The position numbers and the translations under genes are program-made. The notes beneath the pieces are model-generated. The model saw nothing but the letters and a program-made list of their open reading frames with translations, had not been told where the DNA came from and made no database searches. From Pycnopodia helianthoides (taxonomy: Eukaryota; Echinodermata; Asteroidea; Forcipulatida; Asteriidae), in NCBI GenBank assembly GCA_032158295.1, contig CM063258.1, positions 5,001 to 69,000 of the forward strand: a stretch of 64,000 bases of DNA, read 5' to 3'. Shown piece by piece: positions 1 through 11,500 of this stretch (its first letter is position 1; every line of letters begins with the position of its first letter).

Positions 1-470
1 GGTGTGTGCCCAGTGGGTTCTAGACTGTGAAAAGGTATTTAGTTACGTAATTAAACATTCCAATTTATGTTAGATTCGCAGACTACACAAAAGTCATTAC
101 ACTAAATAAAACACATTCCTCACAATATCCAAGAGAAGAAAAAACAAAGTAAAATAAGTTGTACGATTTATAAATTAAATTAACAAACGTCTGTATCTTT
201 AATTGACATGTGCTTTTCTGAAAAAGGTGCTTCTCTGAAAGGCACTTATTCTATTCCATAACAGGATAAAAACAGAGGCCGAGGTTAAGGTTTCCAAGGA
301 CAAATTTTCCTAATTTTCTTTCGAAGTGACTTGAAATGAATAACTTAGTGCCTTGACAAGCATCCGTATAATAAACAAGTTTCAAACTGAGAGGTTATAG
401 GGCCTACGGTAAAGACACAACACAATAGGGTCTTGATATGCTGAAGATTCTTCACATCTGGTACAAATCT

Positions 471-2522
471 TTAGCCCACTTCTGTCAGTGTTGATCCTCC
501 TTCCATGCCGGTTTTACAAGAAATGTTTGATGTCTGCAACAGAATATGAATCGCCGTGTTACAACGGTTTTCCTCCATTAAAGCGCCAACGAAGTTTTTA
601 GTAATGCCTGTTTACAAATTATGAGAATATTAAGCAAGTCAATGTGGTTGAGGAAACAATTAAACAAAAAACTTACTGATGAAGTGGAGGTACATGTAGT
701 GTTTACAGATCCTGAGTATCTACCCATTTTCTTCCTAATGCCAATCTTGAACGCGTTACGTACTTCTCCATTCATCATACAACAAACAGTGACAAGCCAA
801 ACTCCCTGAAATAAGAGTATCGAAATAGAGTACTATATTTAAACGTTTTGATTGGTTTGCATATCATACCAAACTAAAGCCGCTCATTTCACTCTGATAT
901 GATGGCCTAAAAGGGACATCAAACATATGCATTTACGTTAATTTACGTAAATATCCAAGATACCCCAAATCGAAAATATTCACGTGAAAATCGTAAATAT
1001 TTACGTGAAGATTTACGTAAATATTTGCGTGTTGGGGCACAAATCGTAAACATTTAACGTGAATATTTACGTAAATATTCGCGACATGGACAAAAATCGC
1101 AAATATTTAGGTAAATATTCACGTGAACATATATATGTTCGATTTCTCTTCAGGGCTACTCTGATTACATTTTCATTTCGAAACTATCATCTCGTAAATT
1201 CTAACACCATGGGTTGTGAATTCACGAAGAAGGTTTTATACAATTGTTATTATATAAATGTAAAAATGAGGTTCCTTTCATTTATAACAAATTCAACCCT
1301 CTTATTTTTCTCGTCTTTCATTTAATCAACTTGTCCCCTTCACTCCTTGTTACGCGCACTCTGTTGTTTTGGTAACCAATAATTCTCAACATTTCTCTTT
1401 CTGTTGGAAATACCATAATCAAACCATCCTCCATAATGAGAAACCTTGGTATTTTCTTTGATTCGGCCATGACTATGTCCAAACATGTTTCCTCAATATG
1501 TAAAACTGTCAATATCTATCTGAGAAACATGTCACGTGTACGTAGCCTGATACTGATAGATGAAACACCATGTCACCACGCTGTTCGTGCTCTAATCACA
1601 TCTCGTTTAGACAATGGAAACTCTCTTCTCTATGGGTTGTCCAGCAAAGACACTAAACGCATCCAACGACTCCAGAACAGGGCAGCCAAATTAATCTTTA
1701 TGGCAAAAAAATCTGACCACGTATCGCCCTCCTTCAACAACTCCACTGGCTTCCTATTCACGAACGTACCATCTTCAAGTTGTTAACAATCATTATAAAT
1801 GTTGGAATGAAACTGCTCCCCTTACCTTACTGAACGTATCACTCCTTACCAGCCTAATCGCACACTCCGTTCCAGCTCAGATACAAGGATTCTCACAAAA
1901 CCTCAAACTATGATACTCTTTATTTTCCAAAAGTTTTGTATGCAGCTGCTCCAAACATTTAGAACAGTCTTCCTTATTAATTACGTCATGCCATTTCACT
2001 TACTGAATTCAAAACATTTCTTAAAACTCACCTTTTCCAGACTTTTGTTGCTTACTAGGCTATTTGTTTATTTCTCATTCCTTTGTATTGTTAATTCTTA
2101 ATTGTTGTAATTTGTCAATGTTGTAAAGCGTTGTGGTACCTTTTCTGCGTAAGAACGCTATTTGTTAATACAACCCCTACTGGAAAGTGGACTGTTCATG
2201 CGGACCCCTGAACCTAGTAGATCTAATGGTGGGGGTTGGTGGGGGCCTATATACCATCAACTTAAACCGCTGTTTTTCCTATTCCCTCTCTTTTCCATCT
2301 GAATAAAGAAACAATCAAAGTCATACCCCCTGACACAAAAACTTCGTTTTTTCTCAAAATAAAAAAAAATCCTAAAAATTGAAGAACAAAATTAAACCTA
2401 CCTGAAAACTGTTCATTAAAACGAAGATGTATTGAAATGCTACATGGATATGTGCGAGGAGACCACTTCCCCATGAAATACCAAGCAGTGGTAACAAAAC
2501 AAGCGAACTACGTAAACCAGTT
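471..2522 (-). CDS. Receptor exons for TM6-TM7 and the cytoplasmic tail (2402-2522, 677-805, 471-533)
   Basis: Exon 2402-2522 reads TGLRSSLVLLPLLGISW and then FQYIFVLMNSFQ, the classic TM6/TM7 signature of adhesion GPCRs (family pattern GLRATLVLLPLLG...FQYIF..LNSLQG). It is flanked by a TTTCAG acceptor and a GTAGGT donor. The next exon, 677-805, continues in phase as GVWLVTVCCMMNGEVRNAF, the end of TM7 and the start of the basic tail (RKKMGR). The last exon, 471-533, gives 20 residues and a TAA at 471-473. Phase is kept across all three. The intron at 806-2401 is filled by palindromic AT-rich repeats and a dead LINE fragment. I could not assign a poly(A) signal below 471. Confidence 0.85.
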
Positions 2523-5500
2523 CTGAAACAAATAAAATACGTGCACTAATGTTATTGTTATCACATAGTTTATGTTGTTGATGCCGATATTAATATTAAA
2601 TTAAATTCATTTCGTGGATTTCAACACTACTTTAAAAAAAAAGTAAACTAAAGAACAAAGCACATTTTCCAAAAAGAAAAAGGACAAATGCTCACAACCA
2701 GTATAAAAAAGCATTTTTCATGATTATTGGCTTTATATTATTGTACCAAGACATGATAAGCCCTTTCAAATTATGTCCTCTCCGTCATCCACTATACATC
2801 CATGGTAACGTTTACTTAAAGTTTAAATAAAGTGAATTTAAAAATGTGAACTTACTTAACCTTTGTCATTTTATCCTGACCATAAACCTTCGATGCCGTA
2901 GTCTTAATCACCGTGCATATAGTACACGAAAATTCACCTAAGACAGAAATGTTTGCATTTGCAGTCATTTAGAAATTGTAATAATTATTGTACATATAGG
3001 TATTAATTTCATTTGCAAATACACAAAGACAATAGCGAATACTCAGCGGCGGCACCAGACCTGTTAAACAGGGGGGCAAGAGGGGGGCAAACTTAAATTT
3101 AGGGGGGGGGGGGCAAACAAAAGTCTATAATGTACTGTATAAGCCTACAATTCACTCTAGAAATAAGATTTTGCACTGTTTGTGCGAACTGCGTGTACAA
3201 TGGCTGCTTACGGTTTTGGGCAGACAATGCATTTCTATTTATAGCAAGTTTCCAAGCTTGTACAGATAAATACATTCACATGTTATTAACATTGCCGGAG
3301 ATGGAAAGTGTATTGGGCTTTTTTGATGGTGCCAGCTAATTATGATGGATGAAATTGAGTTTATTATTTACAGCGCAAACAACATTGTAACAAATTGGGT
3401 GCAATGGTTTGGGATTAAACTCAATTTCCGCCATCGGGGAAAACATGGGGGGGGCAAACTGGGGGGCAAAAAAATAACTGGGGGCATTTGCCCCCCCCCC
3501 CCGTGCCCCCCCCCCCCCCCCCAATTAGCGCCGCCGCTGCGAATACTCACCAACATAATAACGCAAACTGGTGCAACAAAAGCCCAAATAAAACCATCTT
3601 CTGTATTCAGCCAACACCTAAATAAAACATGAAAAGAAATTCTAACAATGTCATGGTAAGCTAGCATCATGAAATTTGTATAGTTGATATTGATTAATTA
3701 GATATTTTGATATTCTAGATTCTTTGACCTTTTTAATCTTAAAAAGTAATAATTTATTTGATCACAACATATAATACTCAACCATTAAAATTATCAGTAG
3801 ACAAGATCGTCTTTCACAGGACGATGTGTGCGTGTTTAAGAACGTTATTGCATCGAGTACAAACACAATTTCATTATAAAATGCAGGATTCTATCAATAG
3901 TTCTTTGTATTGATTGATTTATTATCATCCTATTAAATTTCTGAACTTTTAATGTAACTAATTTCAATTTCAGTTACAGTAATTTACATTAGCATATTAA
4001 GTGAATACTTTTTATTCTGGATTGTATTTTTTTTAGAAACGATTTATTTAAAAATGATTGATAATCAATTTAAGATTGGAGTATGAATTGAGTGATCTAC
4101 TAGTTGAACTAACTGGGAAGAAATACAATAATGATATCACGTTTTATTTACATTTCAAATAATCCAGATGTATTTCAGAACACAGTTTAATTGTATTTTT
4201 GAAAATAACAAATCTGGTTCTTTGGTTGCGACTAACTCACATTACATTAGGAACTCCGTATCCTTCTAACTTAGTTGCAGACGACGATATCCCCACAATC
4301 AACAAAGGTGAACCTATACAGCACGCCATTACCAAACAAAAAAAACGTCAACAGAAAATGAGGAGTGATACATTTTTCTTTACGTCGAATGCCTTCATCA
4401 AAATGTATGTTTCTTCACTAACGTTTAAACTAACTTACCCCATCCATGTAAAATATAGAACATGGCCATTTGTTTCTCACTCCCATAAACTGTGACAATG
4501 AGTCGATAAAGATGGATGCCTTCCACTAACATCCAAGAAAACACTACCAGATACAGATAGTGCAACAACATTGCGATGATCTTGCAGGGAATCTACATAC
4601 AATACAAACAGCTCAATAAATCTTCTTCGAAAAACACGTCACTAAAAGAACAACAAATTGTGAGCCGATTTATGACAGTCATAATAATACAAACAATGCA
4701 AGTTCTCACCAAAAAGGAAGTTAAAAGCGAACTGATCGTAAAGACCGTCATGGCTATGAGTAGAGATCCCATCAAATTCATATGAATTAGAATACGTTCT
4801 GTATCTAAGGAAGAGTGCCTGCAATAAACAAACTAAATATCAACGAGAGGAATAATAGTCATCGACACAACTACGAAAAAATAGGAAAGGAGACTATAAA
4901 TATGGGGAGGTGTGCGTGTTCAGTTAGCTGAACTTAATGGTCAGTTAATGGTAAGTAAAGTCTTTGCACTATCATAGTTTTTAAGAGGAGGGACAATCTG
5001 TGAGTTTTGAAGTATATTTACCTGCATGCGATGAAGCATATCAGAGCTACAATCAGAGCTACGATTGACATGATGCACCCACTTAGGGTTAAAACATCCA
5101 GGATCCTCTCAGAAACGATGTCCTAAAAGTACCAAATTTGCCAAACAATTACTACAGCATTTGCCAAATATTTAACGAGATGAAATAACATTAAATCAAG
5201 ATTAATTTAAAATTAATTGTGAATTATTCATCCCAAATGAAAGGATAACAATAAACAACAAGAAACTAATATATTAGCACTCGGCTTATTCTTATTTTAT
5301 TTTTATTTTTATTGAAAAGTTAACAAGAAAAATTATATAAAACAGATGATGAAAACATTCAATACATACCACTGGGTAGTAGTAGTAATAGTAGTAATAA
5401 TCATTTATGGTGTCGTTAATGGCTGAGACGTTACTGGACGTAGGTGATTGGGTGTTGGTTGAGACGACGTCATGTGTGACTCGATTATTCGGAGTGAGGT

Positions 5501-8500
5501 GTGTACTCTTTGCTCTAGTTACTGCCTTGGTAGTTATTGTTGGAACAGTTGGTTTAGGGGATGTAGTGGTCGGTAAGTTGGTGGTGTGTTTAATCAACTC
5601 AATTGGCTTTGAAGTGGTGATTTTTCTGCGACGTCGGACTCTTATTGGTACAATGCGCATCAAAATGGCATAGTTTGTGGTACGATCACAGTAACAAGAG
5701 ACAAAATCACCCACATTATCCCCAATAAAATCTTCATCAACAATATCTACACGCTGACATCCTGCTGTTGACCATCCTCTACCTACCTCTGTATCACTGA
5801 AAAACATTGAACATTAAGAAATTAAATATGACGTCGTCGAAAGGCGCTGGTTTTGCAGAAGGGCACGGTCTTTTGGGAGGTAGAATATTGGGGAAATGTA
5901 AGTACTTACTTCAGGGAGTCATCCCAAAAACCACAAAAAGATACTCTTTCCGTTGATGCATTCACGGTACCCTTAAATGCCAAAGAAACAATTTAAGTTA
6001 TGTTTAAATCAGATTTCATTGGCCCTCTGGTAAAACTTTAGAATAATAATAATAAAGCCTCCATAGTTCTTGGTAAACACTATAGTTATACGTCTTGTAT
6101 CATTAAATTAGAGACAGTTTACCTCCAATTTAGTGATCTTACGCTTGAAAGATGCAGGTAAAGAGAATCTTCCAGTTGGAGTAAACACTGTGGCAGAAAT
6201 CACATCTGCGATGATAAAATCCTCGGTACCTTTTTGATGATTGTTGAATACTTCAGTGATGTTGATATGGGCAACACCTAGAATTGATATCTTATTTGTG
6301 TCTGTTGATGAAGCAATAAATGATTGAATGAGACTGTGACCATCATTAAATTTCTTTTACATATTGATTGTTGGAAGAGTAAATTCATTTATATATTAGT
6401 CTAGTTTTCTATAAAAACACCAACCAACCAACCTTTTAAAGTTTGGGGTTAAAATACGGTGACCCCGTTAAAAGGAATACAAAGAAAAAAACTTAATTTT
6501 CATAAGAAATGTATTTGACCTGTGCTGATTATTGCTATATTGGGGTCTTTTATTTGTATCATCAATGGATTTACTTACTGCTATGTCCCGTGCTGATAAG
6601 ATCAGATCCATGTTGTAATATGTACGAAGTGCACGTCCTAAACTGTACATCATATGTGACCGTGTAGTTGGTACACGTTGGTATTAAAGACATGTGCAAA
6701 CATGGCGACCCGCTTGACAGTTCACATTGGTGAGTCCGTTCCATTTACTATTCTCTAAACTCATGAACCCGAGTAACAAACATAACATGGTGGCAGCGGT
6801 TGGTTTAAAAAATAGCCAGCGGTAGTTTACACGGACAGATAACGTCGTCATTTTGCATTTCGCTTCAGTTATAAGACTCTAAACTTTGTGTAGATTTAAC
6901 GATTCTCACAGACTCTGTACACCGTTGTATACACGTATACACGTACACGGGATCACGATGGCACAATCTCCGTCGATGGGGGCGCTTGTCAGCGCTGCGC
7001 TGATCGGTCGTCTTGACATGTACGACCAGATAGAGGACATCCGTAACTACATAGAGAGGCTAGACTTGTATTTTACGGCCAATGATATCCCTACATCTAA
7101 GCAGACAGCTGTGCTTTTGAGTGCAGTGGGCCCTACTGTGTACAAGACAGTCAAAAGTTTAGCTGAGCCTATTCCAGTTGCTGAGAAGAGCTACAAGGAG
7201 GTATGTGACATGCTCAAATCTCACTATGGGCCAAGACGTATTGTTATTGCAGAGCGATTTAGGTTCTACAAACGGGACCAACACTCAGAAGAGACAGTTG
7301 CTCAATATGCAGTTTTACTCCAGAATTTGGCCAGTCCATGCAAGTTTGGATCCTTTCTGGATGACGCACTGCGTGATCGCCTCGTCTGTGGAATTCGCAG
7401 CGAATATGTCCAGAAACACCTCCTGACCAAAGATGGTTTGACTTTTCAGAAAGTACTAGAGGTTGCCAAGACCCTTGAGACTGCTACCAAAGATCTCCGA
7501 GAGATAAAGGGTTCCCATAACACAGCAGCTGTTCAAGCAGTCAGACCCAAACCGCAACAAAGGTCATTCACCCGACGATCACCGACAAATGGTCAGAAAA
7601 AATGTGGTAACTGTGGGCGTGATTCCAGTCATCCATCATGCCCAGCTAAGGGTCAGAAATGCAACTCGTGTCACCGGACTGGTCATTACGCAACAGTTTG
7701 CAGATCGAAGTCCAGAAAACTCCATGCTGTCACTGCTCCACATGAGTCGGATGATGACAGTGAATTCTTCATCGGGTCAGTCCATCATAGCAATGCTGAC
7801 CAACCACATGAATCGTGGTACCAGACCGTCAACGTTCAAGGCCAGACGGTAAAGTTCATGCTAGACACAGGGTCAGATGTCAACATTCTACCTCTGCATG
7901 TTTATGACACTCTCCAGCTGCACAACCCAAATTTGCAGCCGACGACAACAACTCGCCTGTGTGGTTACTTTGGTGGGAACACCACACCTAGGGGACAGAA
8001 GACGCTCTCTTGTGAGGTGAAGGGCAAGCACCATGTGTTAACATTTCTTGTCATTGATGATGGTCAACCTATTCTCGGGAAATCAGCCTGCTCAACCCTT
8101 GGTTTGGTGAAGCGCATTTATGTGCTGAGCGACGGCAGCGTTTTTGAAGGAGCAGGCTGTCTACAAGGTCCCCCGGTGAAAATCCAGTTGAAAGATGAAA
8201 CTTCTCCACACTGTGTACATGCACCTCGCCGTATACCGTTACCAATGCTCCCCAAGCTTAAGTCAGAGTTGGAGAAGATGGTGAAACAGGACATCATCAC
8301 ACGCATCACCACCCCTACTGATTGGTGTGCCCCGATTGTCATAGCCCCAAAGAAGAATGGAAACATCCGTGTGTGTGTCGACCTACGACAACTTAATAAG
8401 GCTGTGGCACGAGAACAGTTTTCGATTCCAACCATGGAAGAAGTGTTAGGTAAGATTGCTGGAGCACAGATATTCTCCGTCCTTGATGCAAAACACGGTT

Positions 8501-11500
8501 TTTGGCAGGTCCCCCTTCATGTTGACAGTCAACACCTGACCACTTTCATCACACCTTTTGGCAGGTTTTGTTTCAAGCGCCTTCCATTCGGTATCACTTC
8601 AGCACCCGAGCTGTACCAGAGAATAATGAGCGATCTACTGGTAGATTTACCGGGAGTAGTCGTCTATATGGATGATGTCCTCGTCACAGGCAAAACGCAG
8701 GAAGAACATGATAAGCGTCTACATCATGTCCTTCATGTCCTGCATGGTGCTGGATTGAGGTTGAACAAAGAGAAATGTAAAATCTCACAGGAACAAGTTC
8801 ACTTTCTCGGACACCGACTTGGGAAAGATGGCATACGCCCAGATCCTGCCAAGATCGAAGCAATCATACAGATGGCTCCACCGACAACAAAGGAAGAGGT
8901 AAAACGACTGATGGGGATGGTCAATTGGCTCTCTCGCTTCATACCTCATGCCGCTACTGTTGCAGCTCCAATCAACGACTTGATGAAAGACAACAATGAA
9001 TGGACATGGGGCCCATCTCAACGCAATGCATTCAGACAGCTGAAGACGCTTCTCACTACGGCACCCACTCTTGCATTTTATGATCCATCCAAGCCTACGA
9101 TGGTCAGTGCTGATGCAAGCAGTTACGGCATTGGAGGCTACATCCTTCAGCAGCAGGGAGATGACTCCTGGAGGCCAATCGCATATTGCTCTCGAAGTTT
9201 AACTCCTGCAGAACGACGATATGCACAAATCGAAAAGGAGTTACTCGCCACTGTCTGGTCATGTGATAGGTTTTATGTTTACCTGCGAGGGCTGAAAGTA
9301 CTGATCCAGACAGATCACAAGCCACTTGTGCCACTTATCAATAACAAAGATTTGTGTGATGCACCCCTACGATGTCAGCGTTTGCTTATGAGGCTCATGA
9401 AATACCATTGTTTCGCAGAGTATATACCTGGCAAGTTCCTGGTAATGGCTGACGCGCTTTCCCGAGCTCCGCTTCCGAGAGGAAAATCCTTGGAAATCCC
9501 GGATGATCTTGAAGGCGAGATTGAAGCTCATGTTTGTATGGTTACTACCCACTGGCCAGCTTCTGATGCTAAGCTAGCAGAAATAGCCTCGGCAACCAGT
9601 AAAGATGCTACTCTGATTGCAGTGACTACATACGTGAAAACTGGTTGGCCAAAGTATGCGAAAGACATCGAACCAGAGCTGAAACGATACTGGGAAGACC
9701 AGGACAAGCTCAGTATAGTTGGTGGCATCATCACCTATGGGAATCGTATCTTGATACCCCAGCGTATGCGCCAAGAGATGCTGCAGAAAATCCACGAGGG
9801 ACATCAAGGCATCTCCAAAAGCCGCTTACGTGCTAATCAAGCTGTGTGGTGGCCTGGTATGAGTGTGGACATTGCCCAGTTTGTTCAGTTGTGCCAACAC
9901 TGCAGGGATATGCAACCTGCACAGCGAGCTGAACCATTGATTTCTACACCACTCCCTCAGCGACCTTGGCAGCGGATTGCCTGCGACCTCGCAGAAGTGA
10001 AGGGAAAGATGTACGTAGTGCTAGTAGATTACTATTCGCGATGGATAGAGATACACTATCTTCACAAAACAACAGCCACATCTGTGATTAACTTCATGAA
10101 AGCAACGTTTGCTCGATTTGGAATCCCTGAAGTTGTTGTGACGGATAATGGCCCACAGTTCCTTGGGGAATTCAACCAGTTCGCTAGTGAATACAACTTC
10201 AAACACATCACTTCAAGTCCGCATTACCCGCAGTCGAATGGACAGGCGGAAAAGGCTGTACATGTTTCCAAGATGATCTTACGTCAGGAAGATCCGGTTC
10301 GAGCACTCATGACATATCGCTCAACCCCTTTACCAAGCCTTGGAGAAAGCCCCGCTAGTCTCATGATGGGAAGAGAGATTCGCACATCCCTTCCGACTCT
10401 ACCTGGTAATCTCCGTCCAAAGAAGGTTGCCCACCAGAAGCTGAAAGTCACGGACAGTGCGAATAAGTCAAAGAGCGCGAACACCTTCAACCACAAACAT
10501 GGTGTGAGAAAGCTTGATGACCTGCATCCGGGTGATAAGGTGAAGATCAGAACCAAAGGGAAGTTGAGTCCAGTAGGTGAAGTTATCCGCAAATCTGATA
10601 CTCCCCGTTCTTACATCGTTACCGTCAACGGAACAGAATATCGCAGGAACAGGCGACACATCATTCTACTTCCTACATGCAAACCCGATCCAGTCCTTGA
10701 GGTCCAGATTCCATCAGACGAACCCAAAGATCCCATTCCAACAGAGACCCGACCTACTCGTGTATCAAAGGCACCTGTATGGCACCAAGACTACATCATT
10801 TCAAGAAACTAGACTCTAGCATCCATGCACTTTTTTGATAGTGGATCACCAAACTAGTATTCAAATGAAACTATAATCAAAACAAATGAACACCAGTAAT
10901 CAGATCCAAGTTTTATTGTTCAAGTTTTTGATCTGCGTGATTTTACAAATTTGCTGAACTTTGACATTCCGATTGATTCTTGTTTGTTGCGGACAACTCC
11001 AGTTCCAGATTGCATTGAACATTGAACTGAACTCTAATACATCAGAAAGAACTATTCTCACCAATATTGATTATTTTATCAAACTCAATATTTACTCCGG
11101 ACTGTGCTTCATTTATATTGTATAACCAGTTTTGATTCCTTTCTAGAAAAAGGGGAGATGTTGTAATATGTACGAAGTGCACGTCCTAAACTGTACATCA
11201 TATGTGACCGTGTAGTTGGTACACGTTGGTATTAAAGACATGTGCAAACATGGCGACCCGCTTGACAGTTCACATTGGTGAGTCCGTTCCATTTACTATT
11301 CTCTAAACTCATGAACCCGAGTAACAAACATAACAATCCATGGATGGTGATTTGCTCCTCAGAGTTTTGAAATGGCTTAAAGGTCCAATCTTTCGTAATA
11401 AAGTCTCCAAGAGTATTTGACTCCAGTATGCAACCTCGAGGAGGTGGGGTGTCAAAACAAGACAAATGTTTATTTTTATTTATTTGTATAATTATCACCC

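Larger units (their letters stand above)
6611..11335 (+). mobile_element. Young full-length Ty3/Gypsy LTR retrotransposon
   Basis: The two 177-bp LTRs (6611-6787 and 11159-11335) are identical as read and have TG...CA ends. The element is flanked by the 5-bp duplication ATCCA (6606-6610 and 11336-11340). A purine tract (AAAAAGGGGAGA) precedes the 3' LTR, and one uninterrupted gag-pol frame fills the middle. Identical LTRs mean too little time for substitutions, so insertion is recent and the element may be active. It is inserted antisense in a coding exon of the adhesion GPCR. Confidence 0.95.
6579..11434 (-). pseudogene. GAIN-domain exon split by a Ty3/Gypsy insertion
   Basis: The two halves are 11336-11434 (5' half on the minus strand) and 6579-6610. 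Removing the element and one copy of the 5-bp duplication ATCCA restores a 126-nt exon that is open throughout. It reads ILESNTLGDFITKDW, then EEQITIHG across the insertion point, and ends at a GTAAGT donor at 6577-6578. Phase matches the exon before (12241-12352) and after (6123-6277). With the element in place the exon cannot be translated normally, so this copy cannot make full-length receptor unless the retroelement is spliced out. Confidence 0.8.

Noticed and set aside
3336..3670. Gly- and Pro-rich proteins on both strands
   Set aside because: Produced by the G/C homopolymers of the MITE. Only 3551-3617 is a real receptor exon.
5407..5673. 88-codon plus-strand frame over the GPS exon
   Set aside because: Shadow of the receptor exon on the other strand. 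The minus frame has the Cys-rich GPS signature and splice sites.
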